NCBI GenBank assembly: GCA_964398295.1
Contig: CAYNMW010000063.1
Location: 1 to 22,749 of the forward strand
Direction of reading: 5' to 3'
DNA: 22,749 nucleotides
From: CALFUK01 sp964398295
GTDB taxonomy: Bacteria; Bacteroidota; Bacteroidia; Chitinophagales; Saprospiraceae
The notes under the pieces were generated by a model. It had not been told where the DNA came from. It searched no databases and worked only from the letters and a program-made list of their open reading frames with translations. The position numbers were made by a program, and so were the translations under genes. Positions 16,221 to 22,749 of the stretch are shown here, piece by piece; positions within the stretch are counted from its first letter, which is position 1; each line of letters begins with the position of its first letter.

Positions 16221-16985
16221 ATGAAAGATGCCAATTCGGAGTCTTCAAAGTTATATTGTATCGTTGAAAAACAACTGTTTTACTACGGTATCCTTCAAGG
16301 CAACAGGCTTATCAAGTCTGAGCAAATACAGATCAACAAGGATTTCAATTTTTTAGATTCTCCTGATGTCATTAAACAATTCTTAGAGCAATCTTTGGAG
16401 GGTATGAACATTGACAAAAGTTATTTTTCAATTGCTTGCCTAAATTATGCGCTCATACCTAATGATATTGAGCCAAATGAGATACAATTTTGGCTAGGTA
16501 CTGATCAAGATGATACCAATGATTTAGTTGTCAATAGGTTTAATCAAATGCAAATCGCATTTTCCCTTCCCAAAGAATGGATTTCAGAATTAGGATCACT
16601 CTACAAGAATGTTCAGATTCACCATATTCTGGAAACCAATCTCCAGGAAGACTTGCCATCAAATGGAGTGTTATCCTACCAAATAAATGGTTTTCAATTA
16701 ATTGGTTTGCTGGAAAAAGGAACATTGACATATCAGAATCTTGTCTCAAGTTCTGAAGACTTATCTCAATTGTACTTTAGCCTATTGCCTTATTATATAC
16801 TCAGGCAAGACTTGCATAAGACTCCATTATACACAGTAAAGCCAACTGAAGGATTTTATGATAAAGTATCAACCTATGTCGCCAATGTTGAAGTCCTTGT
16901 GCATAAATTAGATGTAGACAGTAAGACCGAATTGAATCAAGCTCAACTTTTCCAAATACAGCGGCTATACCAATGCGCATCATAG
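16221..16985 (+). CDS. DUF3822 family protein
   Basis: A 254-residue protein without signal peptide or membrane segment. It fits DUF3822, a Bacteroidota family thought to have an actin/ASKHA-like fold: an initial Y-C-I-V-E-K-Q-L-F-Y-Y-G segment, a central A-L-I-P-N-D-I, and a late Y-I-L-R-Q-D stretch. In this phylum DUF3822 genes are commonly found directly before rsmD, as here, where the two reading frames overlap by 13 bp. That arrangement suggests a shared role in ribosome maturation, but no biochemical function is established. The assignment rests on remembered family pattern and on this context. Confidence 0.7.
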   Translation: MKDANSESSKLYCIVEKQLFYYGILQGNRLIKSEQIQINKDFNFLDSPDVIKQFLEQSLEGMNIDKSYFSIACLNYALIPNDIEPNEIQFWLGTDQDDTNDLVVNRFNQMQIAFSLPKEWISELGSLYKNVQIHHILETNLQEDLPSNGVLSYQINGFQLIGLLEKGTLTYQNLVSSSEDLSQLYFSLLPYYILRQDLHKTPLYTVKPTEGFYDKVSTYVANVEVLVHKLDVDSKTELNQAQLFQIQRLYQCAS

Positions 16986-17533
16986 GAGGTACTTTAAAGG
17001 GACGCAAGTTTTATCCACCAGCTGATAAATGGCCAACACGACCGACTACAGATTACTCCAAAGAGGGCTTATTCAATATTCTCCAAAATAGAATTGATTT
17101 TGCAGAGATTCGAATGTTGGATTTATTTGGCGGGACTGGCAATCAAAGCTTTGAAGCAATTTCAAGAGGATGCACAGAGGTTACCTATGTGGACAAATTT
17201 AGGCCTGCAGTACGGTTTGTGAAAAAGACCGCTGAAGAATTTAAAATAGCTGACTCGATAAAAGTGGTGACAATGGATGTCAAACGCTTTATGAAAATTA
17301 GCCAAGAGCCCTTCAGTTATATATTCGCAGGGCCACCATATCCATTACCTTGGTTGGATAAAATTCCTGATCTAATATTTGAACATAAACTATTGTCAGA
17401 AGATGGATTGTTTGTGCTAGAACATAATCCCAAACACAATTTTGAAGAACATGAAAAGTTTGAAGCTATCCGCAGTTATGGCCAAACAAAGTTTAGTTTT
17501 TTCAGCCAAAAACTGATTGATCAGAATGTGTAG
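16973..17533 (+). CDS. rsmD: RsmD-family 16S rRNA (guanine-N2)-methyltransferase
   Basis: A 186-residue protein, normal for RsmD. The N terminus MRIIGGTLKGRKF and the WPTRPTTD segment (20-27) are typical of the family, and the S-adenosylmethionine loop LDLFGGTG lies at 49-56, with acidic D74 after the second strand. Expected role: N2-methylation of G966 (E. coli numbering) in 16S rRNA during 30S assembly. The catalytic motif IV, normally (D/N)PPY or DPPF, reads GPPY at residues 120-123, so the usual acidic or amide side chain is replaced by glycine; see finding. The start overlaps DUF3822 by 13 bp, and the 3' end overlaps the convergent DUF5723 gene by 13 bp. Confidence 0.85.
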   Translation: MRIIGGTLKGRKFYPPADKWPTRPTTDYSKEGLFNILQNRIDFAEIRMLDLFGGTGNQSFEAISRGCTEVTYVDKFRPAVRFVKKTAEEFKIADSIKVVTMDVKRFMKISQEPFSYIFAGPPYPLPWLDKIPDLIFEHKLLSEDGLFVLEHNPKHNFEEHEKFEAIRSYGQTKFSFFSQKLIDQNV

Positions 17534-18951
17534 CATTTCACACTGGATTTACCTTTGTTGTTATCTTTAGATTTTTTGCTCCTATTTGTACTAAATGGAA
17601 ATACTGAAAGTTTTACATAAAGATCACTTCCACGAAAGTCATGATCTCTGAATAATGTACCCAGATGATCAGAACCCACTGTCAAAAACCCAATTCTGGC
17701 AGCAAAGCCTACTCTGACTTGGCTATACTCATACAGTGTAATAGGCGTAAACAGACTCAACCATTTCGTAGAATAGTGAGGAACGACTGCAATTGAATTT
17801 TCCCTAGCTAGTGAATTATTAAAAAGGGGAATTCTTTGTGTAAACTGACCTGAAAGATTGAGAGCGGCATTTAATTTTACTGAGCCTTGTAAAACTAATC
17901 CAGTTGGAAGTCCAATTGAAAATCCATTATCTATAAAGATATCTGAACCTAAATCAGATACAATCTGGTCTAATGCTTCCCTGGGAGAACTAATGAGCAA
18001 ATAATCATCAAAAAACAATTCCTCAAAAGAGTTAAGTATCGTGTAGAGTTCAGCATTATTTCTCATGCGTACAAAACCAAAATCGATTATAGATAAACCT
18101 GCACTCCATGTTTCTTTAGTTATTCTAGCACCCAAATCAATACCTAATCCAATACCTGAATCTAGATTGTCAAATGGAGAGAATTCTTCACTATTAATGG
18201 TATTATTTGTTGTACCCAAACTAATATCTTCAAAGAATCCTCTACCACCACTAATTCCAAGTCCGCTTATCCTTTCAGGGTCAAACGGTATTGCAGTTCT
18301 AGTATTTGAATCTAAGAAGAAACCTTCTGAAGCAATCTGTGCTTTTATATTACCGCCAATAGACCAATCATCAAAGAGTTGAGTGGATACATGCCCTCCA
18401 AATTCAAAGAAATACAAAGCAGCCCCACTCACAGGGACTAAATTAAGAGTGAAGTTTACAAATCTAGCATCATTCAGTTCAAATACCCCTAGAGGCTCAG
18501 GAATGTCAGGTGCAGTGGCATGCGCTCGCATTCTTGTAAATAACCCTACTCGCCACTTCTCATTAATTTGAAGTGAAATAGCAGGGCCAGAAACATTGAG
18601 TTTTGTACTAAAGATTTTATCGCCAAAGTCTTCATCATAAATAAGCAATGGTCTCGTATCCGAGTCATTTGGAATGTTACCTCTAGCATCAATAACTTGA
18701 GCAAGTTCAACATCATTAATTAAACCAAATAAAGAGGAATTACGCAAGAAGGCGTAGTCTGAAAAACCAAAGAGGTGAGTTGAACCTAAGGTTATATCCC
18801 ATTTATTTGCTGAAGAAGTCGCATTGGCTGGATTCCAGAGCATCAAATCTGTACCAGAATAGTTGTCCATATGCAGACCCAATGACTCTTGTGCCGCGAG
18901 AGAAGAAAGTAAACAAGAAAATAGTGTAATAAGACAAAAAAGTCTGTTCAT
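17521..18951 (-). CDS. DUF5723-like outer-membrane beta-barrel protein
   Basis: A 476-residue protein with a signal peptide (LFCLITLFSCLLSSLAAQ). The mature N terminus contains LMLWNPANAT, a form of the N-P-A motif that opens the DUF5723 and related PorV-like barrels of Bacteroidota. The remainder has many alternating hydrophobic strands separated by glycine and polar turns (for example GIGLGIDLGARITKE and SAGLSIIDFGFVRM), consistent with an outer-membrane beta barrel. The extreme C terminus (KKSKDNNKGKSS) is a basic tail rather than a terminal aromatic strand. Role unknown. It is divergent from argS across 77 bp and converges on rsmD with a 13-bp overlap. Confidence 0.65.
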   Translation of the reverse strand: MNRLFCLITLFSCLLSSLAAQESLGLHMDNYSGTDLMLWNPANATSSANKWDITLGSTHLFGFSDYAFLRNSSLFGLINDVELAQVIDARGNIPNDSDTRPLLIYDEDFGDKIFSTKLNVSGPAISLQINEKWRVGLFTRMRAHATAPDIPEPLGVFELNDARFVNFTLNLVPVSGAALYFFEFGGHVSTQLFDDWSIGGNIKAQIASEGFFLDSNTRTAIPFDPERISGLGISGGRGFFEDISLGTTNNTINSEEFSPFDNLDSGIGLGIDLGARITKETWSAGLSIIDFGFVRMRNNAELYTILNSFEELFFDDYLLISSPREALDQIVSDLGSDIFIDNGFSIGLPTGLVLQGSVKLNAALNLSGQFTQRIPLFNNSLARENSIAVVPHYSTKWLSLFTPITLYEYSQVRVGFAARIGFLTVGSDHLGTLFRDHDFRGSDLYVKLSVFPFSTNRSKKSKDNNKGKSSVKCYTF

Positions 18952-19002
18952 TTAATCATAAATAACTTGATATATAAACTGATTTCTTCATCTTATATTA
19001 TC

Positions 19003-19010
19003 TACCTTTG
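19003..19010 (+). promoter_or_regulatory. TAnnTTTG-type -7 promoter element of argS
   Basis: TACCTTTG matches the Bacteroidota -7 consensus TAnnTTTG exactly, 18 bp before the argS ATG at 19029. Transcription would begin near 19015-19018, giving a leader of only about 12 bases. A convincing -33 TTTG is not seen (CTG at 18979-18981 is the best-spaced match), so confidence is moderate. Confidence 0.5.
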
Positions 19011-19028
19011 CACACGCTTGAATTAAAC

Positions 19029-20870
19029 ATGGACATTTTAGTTAAAATACAAGAAGAAGTTGCCAAGTCACTTATGGTACTGTACGAGTGTGCAGTTGAT
19101 TCTGAGACAGTGCTAATCAACCAGACCAAGTCTGACTTCGCAGGAGATTATACAGTTGTGTTGTTTCCATATATTAAGAAAGTCAAACGTTCTCCAGATG
19201 AACTTGGTAAAGCTATTGGTGATCATCTACTGGGACATCTAGAAGACGTCTCAGCATACAACATTGTCAAAGGGTTTTTGAATTTAAGCTTTAGTGACAA
19301 ATACCTTGTCAATCAGCTTAGTGTGATCAGTGAAGTTGACAACTATGGAAGCTTCCCGAAACGTTCTGAAAAAGTCATGGTGGAGTTTTCTTCACCAAAT
19401 ACAAATAAGCCACTTCATCTTGGACACATCAGAACAATTTTGCTTGGGTGGTCAATGTCCAAAATTTATGAGAAAGCTGGATATGATGTATTTAAAACTT
19501 GTATTGCCAATGATCGTGGAATAGCAATTTGTAAAAGTATGTCGTCTTGGACAAATTACGGTAACGGCGAGACGCCTGAATCGTCAGGAATTAAAGGTGA
19601 CTTTCTGGTAGGTAAATACTACGTTGAATTTGACAAACAGCTCAATAAGGAATATGAAAAATGGCAGTCAGGTACCGCCGCATCTGATATATTCAATTCT
19701 AAGTCAAAAGAAGATCAAAGTAAAGAAGCATTCTTTAAAGGGTATAAAAACACTTACTTCAACGAGCACAGTGACATTGGCAAAGAAGTAAAAGAAATGT
19801 TGCTCAAATGGGAAGAAGGCGATACTGAAACGAAAGCTTTATGGAAACAAATGAACGATTGGGTTTATGCCGGACACAATGAGACTTATGCAAAACTTGG
19901 TGTTCACTTTGACAAGATTTACTATGAATCTGATACCTATTTAACAGGAAAGGAAGTCGTAAAAGAAGGCTTAAAAGACAAGATGTTTTACGAAGAAGGA
20001 GATGGAAGTATATGGGTCGATTTGGAAGACGTGGGTTTAGATAAGAAAATAATCCTTCGCGCAGATGGTACAAGTGTATACCTCACACAGGATCTTGGGA
20101 CAGCTGATATCAGATATGCGGAAGAGAAAGCAAAGAAGATGATTTATGTTGTCGGTGATGAGCAAGATTATCATTTCAAGGTACTCTTTGAGATTATGAA
20201 AAAGTTGGACAGAGCATACGCTGATGGCTTGTATCATCTATCCTACGGAATGATTGATTTACCTACGGGTAAAATGAAATCCAGAGAAGGCACAGTAGTA
20301 GATGCGGATGATTTAGTAGCCGAAGTCATTGAAGAAGCTCGTCAAGGGGCACAGGAAAGGGGAGAAGTAAGTCAATTAGAAAAAGCAGCCCAGGATGAGA
20401 TATTTAAGCGAATTGGATTGGGTGCGCTTAAGTTCTTTATACTGAAAGTCAACCCAAAGAAACGGATGGTATTCAACCCACAGGAGTCTGTAGATATGCA
20501 AGGACAAACAGGGCCTTACATTCAAAATGCCTTTGTACGTATCAGTTCTATATTTAGAAAATTGACCGATTTACCAGATACTGATTTTAGCGATTATTCT
20601 TTAATGAGTCCTGAAAAGGAATTGATAAAATCACTGTTGCAATATCCCCATGTTATCGAACAAGCAGCTAATAATTACGACCCATCAATGGTTGCTAATT
20701 TTAGCTACACACTAGGAAAGCAGTTTCATAAATTTTATCACGACGTCAGAATATTAAGTGCAGAAACAGAAGTAGCAAAAGCATTCCGATTAAAGCTGTG
20801 CAAAGCAGTTGGTAATGTATTGGAATCTTCATTACATTTATTGGGTATAGAGATGCCAGAACGTATGTAG
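19029..20870 (+). CDS. argS: Arginyl-tRNA synthetase
   Basis: A 613-residue class I aminoacyl-tRNA synthetase; it charges tRNA-Arg using ATP in the cytoplasm. Visible landmarks: the N-terminal tRNA D-loop-recognition domain (1-110), SSPNTNKPLHLGH with the HIGH-equivalent HLGH at 130-133, IANDRG shortly after, the catalytic-domain segment VVGDEQDYHFK, the KMSK-equivalent KMKS at 415-418 followed by REGTVVDADDL, and the C-terminal all-helical anticodon-binding domain ending in the typical HLLGIEMPERM. The KMKS form is common in ArgRS, where the second lysine position is often changed. The frame opens at a TTG at 19008, but that codon lies inside the promoter element, so the ATG at 19029 is chosen. 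One base separates its stop from the glnS ATG. Confidence 0.96.
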   Translation: MDILVKIQEEVAKSLMVLYECAVDSETVLINQTKSDFAGDYTVVLFPYIKKVKRSPDELGKAIGDHLLGHLEDVSAYNIVKGFLNLSFSDKYLVNQLSVISEVDNYGSFPKRSEKVMVEFSSPNTNKPLHLGHIRTILLGWSMSKIYEKAGYDVFKTCIANDRGIAICKSMSSWTNYGNGETPESSGIKGDFLVGKYYVEFDKQLNKEYEKWQSGTAASDIFNSKSKEDQSKEAFFKGYKNTYFNEHSDIGKEVKEMLLKWEEGDTETKALWKQMNDWVYAGHNETYAKLGVHFDKIYYESDTYLTGKEVVKEGLKDKMFYEEGDGSIWVDLEDVGLDKKIILRADGTSVYLTQDLGTADIRYAEEKAKKMIYVVGDEQDYHFKVLFEIMKKLDRAYADGLYHLSYGMIDLPTGKMKSREGTVVDADDLVAEVIEEARQGAQERGEVSQLEKAAQDEIFKRIGLGALKFFILKVNPKKRMVFNPQESVDMQGQTGPYIQNAFVRISSIFRKLTDLPDTDFSDYSLMSPEKELIKSLLQYPHVIEQAANNYDPSMVANFSYTLGKQFHKFYHDVRILSAETEVAKAFRLKLCKAVGNVLESSLHLLGIEMPERM

Positions 20871-20871
20871 T

Positions 20872-22551
20872 ATGGAAAATAACGAATACGAATCAAAAAA
20901 TTTCATAGAGGAGATTATCGAGGATGATCTAAAGTCGGGCGTAAATGATGGCCGGATTTGCACAAGGTTCCCACCTGAGCCGAATGGATATTTACATATC
21001 GGACACGCCAAGGCTATTTGTTTGAATTTTGGTCTTGCCAAAAAATATAATGGGACAACTAATCTTCGTTTTGATGATACCAATCCAGCCACTGAAGAAA
21101 CGGAGTATGTAGAGGCCATTAAAAAAGACATTAAATGGCTTGGCTTTGATTGGGGTGAAACGGAATATTATGCCTCAGATTATTTCCCGCAGTTGTACGA
21201 ATTTGCACATCGCCTCATTGACAAAGGTTTGGCATATGTCGATGATCTGACTCCTGATGAAATGGCTGCTCAGAAGGGGACACCCACCGAACCAGGTGTT
21301 AATAGCCCAAATAGAGATAAATCAATAGAAGAAAATAAGCAGTTGTTTACTGAAATGAAAGACGGTAAACATCCGGATGGTTCCTTAGTGTTAAGGGCCA
21401 AGATTGATATGGCATCAGCTAATATGTTGATGCGAGATCCAATTCTGTATCGAATCAAAAGAGAGACCCATCACAGGACAGGAGACGATTGGTGTATATA
21501 TCCGATGTATGATTTTGCGCATGGTCAGTCTGATTCTATAGAAGAAATTACACATTCCTTATGTTCACTAGAGTTTAGACATCATCGTGATCTATATGAT
21601 TGGCTGATTGAAAAACTCGAAATATTTCCTTCTAAGCAACGAGAATTCAGTAGAATGAATGTTGCGTATATGATCACTAGTAAGCGTAAATTGTTGAAGC
21701 TTGTTACCGAAGGACACGTAACAGGTTGGAATGATCCACGCATGCCTACGTTGACAGGGATGAGGAGAAGAGGCTATCCACCAGCAGCAATCAGAAACTT
21801 TTGTGATAAGGTAGGTATGACCAAAAGGGAGAACCTTATAGATGCCAGTTTGCTGGAATTTTGCGTAAGAGAAGAGCTAAATAAGACCACTGATCGGATC
21901 AATGTGGTGTTGAATCCATTGAAGGTAGTTATCACAAATTACCCGGAAGGACAATCAGAATCTTTACCAGCACTAAACAACCCAGAAGAAGAAACTCCAA
22001 CATATAGAGAATTAAGTTTTGGTAGAGAAATATATATTGATCGCAATGACTTTATGATTGACCCTCCCAAGAAGTACTTTAGGATGGCACCCGAAAGAAA
22101 TGTTCGATTGAAGTATGCGTACATCTTGCATTGCGAAAAATACCTGACAGATGATCAGGGGGAAGTAACCGAAGTTCATTGTAGCTACTACCCAAACACA
22201 AAAAGTGGCGAGGACAATTCTGGAATAAAAGCAAAAGGTACCCTGCATTGGGTGAATGCCGCGGATGCAGTTCCACTTACAGTCAACCTGTATGACCGAC
22301 TGTTTTCTGACCCAACGCCTGATGGACATGAGGGAAAAGATTATTTAGAATTTATCAATCCAGACTCCTTAGAGATAGCTGATAAGGCTCTTGCAGAAGC
22401 ATCTATTGCTAAAGCAGCACCTGGTACCGTTTTTCAATTCATGAGGACTGGTTACTTTGTACTTGACGAGTCTTCTAGACCAGATAATTTAATTGCAAAT
22501 CGAACAGTTAGTCTGAAGGATAGCTGGGCAAAAAAGCAGAAGAAATCTTGA
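20872..22551 (+). CDS. glnS: Glutaminyl-tRNA synthetase
   Basis: A 559-residue class I synthetase. RFPPEPNGYLHIGHAKA carries the HIGH motif at 42-45. DDWCIYPMYDFAHGQSDSIEEITHS and EFRHHRDLYDWL are specific to GlnRS rather than GluRS, as are GWNDPRMPTL and RRRGY. The KMSKS-equivalent reads ITSK at 268-271, where E. coli and most relatives have V-M-S-K. The C-terminal half supplies the two beta-barrel anticodon-binding domains. Presence of this enzyme means the organism charges tRNA-Gln directly, so it need not rely on GatCAB for glutamine. The start lies 1 bp after argS, and the TGA shares one base with the ATG of pyrR (TGATG). Confidence 0.96.
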   Translation: MENNEYESKNFIEEIIEDDLKSGVNDGRICTRFPPEPNGYLHIGHAKAICLNFGLAKKYNGTTNLRFDDTNPATEETEYVEAIKKDIKWLGFDWGETEYYASDYFPQLYEFAHRLIDKGLAYVDDLTPDEMAAQKGTPTEPGVNSPNRDKSIEENKQLFTEMKDGKHPDGSLVLRAKIDMASANMLMRDPILYRIKRETHHRTGDDWCIYPMYDFAHGQSDSIEEITHSLCSLEFRHHRDLYDWLIEKLEIFPSKQREFSRMNVAYMITSKRKLLKLVTEGHVTGWNDPRMPTLTGMRRRGYPPAAIRNFCDKVGMTKRENLIDASLLEFCVREELNKTTDRINVVLNPLKVVITNYPEGQSESLPALNNPEEETPTYRELSFGREIYIDRNDFMIDPPKKYFRMAPERNVRLKYAYILHCEKYLTDDQGEVTEVHCSYYPNTKSGEDNSGIKAKGTLHWVNAADAVPLTVNLYDRLFSDPTPDGHEGKDYLEFINPDSLEIADKALAEASIAKAAPGTVFQFMRTGYFVLDESSRPDNLIANRTVSLKDSWAKKQKKS

Positions 22552-22749
22552 TGACAAAATCAAGAGTCATATTGCAAGATGTACAATTCAAATTAACAAT
22601 TGAACGATTGTGTCACCAGTTGATTGAAGAATATCAAGATTTTAGTAATGCTTGCATCATTGGAATTCAGGAAAGAGGTGTACAATTGTCTGACCGAATA
22701 GTAGAACAGCTCGCTCAAATTAATCCAGCATTGTCATTCCCATACGGGA
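22551..22749 (+). CDS. pyrR: PyrR-like bifunctional pyrimidine regulator / uracil phosphoribosyltransferase (3' end outside window)
   Basis: The first 66 residues are present. They match the N terminus of PyrR: an opening strand, the helix with LTIERLCHQLIEE, the D-F-S-N-A-C-I-I-G-I-Q segment and E-R-G-V-Q-L, which in relatives (usually T/P-R-G-V-x-L) forms the loop beside the PRPP site, and then the beginning of the PYG segment before the dimer-contact strand. The PRPP-binding motif itself lies beyond the window, so catalytic competence cannot be judged. PyrR binds uridine nucleotides and pyr-operon leader RNA in Firmicutes and has uracil phosphoribosyltransferase activity; in Bacteroidota the RNA-binding role is less certain. 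The TGATG overlap with glnS indicates a shared operon. Confidence 0.75.
   Translation, partial: MTKSRVILQDVQFKLTIERLCHQLIEEYQDFSNACIIGIQERGVQLSDRIVEQLAQINPALSFPYG

Noticed and set aside
1..22749. CRISPR array, tRNA, rRNA, insertion sequence or prophage genes
   Set aside because: Searched by eye for regular repeats, cloverleaf-like ends, transposase or integrase motifs on both strands; none was seen.

Overview
The window is AT-rich bacterial DNA of Bacteroidota type, most like the Saprospiria/Lewinella group. The evidence is a C-terminal type IX secretion (T9SS) sorting domain on a cohesin/dockerin surface protein, a perfect TAnnTTTG-type promoter element before argS, an absence of clear Shine-Dalgarno sites, and several families typical of this phylum (DUF5723, DUF3822 next to rsmD, a giant bacterial alpha-2-macroglobulin, DUF2846). 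This placement is an inference from gene content. I see no rRNA, tRNA, CRISPR array, insertion sequence or phage gene.

Layout. 1-1593: the 3' end of a large secreted adhesin-like protein, closed by a strong intrinsic terminator whose T-tract touches the start codon of the next gene. 1594-3478: a FAD-dependent oxidoreductase converging on a bile-acid:sodium-symporter-family transporter. 3597-10383: a 1950-residue alpha-2-macroglobulin lipoprotein, which has lost its thioester residues, converging on an EamA-type drug/metabolite transporter. 10640-11334: a DUF697-like protein with a SHOCT tail, coupled by an ATGA overlap to a 27-residue single-helix membrane microprotein. 11384-14487: a SnoaL/DUF4440-like secreted protein on the minus strand; a 216-bp intergenic region rich in repeats; then a lipoprotein fusing cytochrome c to a PQQ sugar dehydrogenase, a PNPOx-like flavoprotein and a DUF2846-like protein. 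14524-18951: tsaD (minus), then a pseudopilin-like membrane protein, DUF3822 and rsmD (plus), then a DUF5723 outer-membrane protein (minus). 19029-22749: argS, glnS and the start of pyrR, tightly packed as one operon.

How the genes relate. The 3' third is core information processing: tRNA t6A modification (TsaD), 16S rRNA methylation (RsmD), two class I aminoacyl-tRNA synthetases and a pyrimidine salvage/regulatory protein. The first two thirds are mainly cell-envelope and transport functions. Several neighbouring genes converge with overlapping or nearly touching 3' ends.

I did not find a clear new multi-gene defence or mobile system. The points most worth a second look are the thioester-less macroglobulin, the DUF697-SHOCT/microprotein pair, the terminator fused to a start codon, the repeats upstream of the cytochrome c-PQQ dehydrogenase, and a glycine replacing the catalytic Asp/Asn of the (D/N)PPY motif in RsmD.
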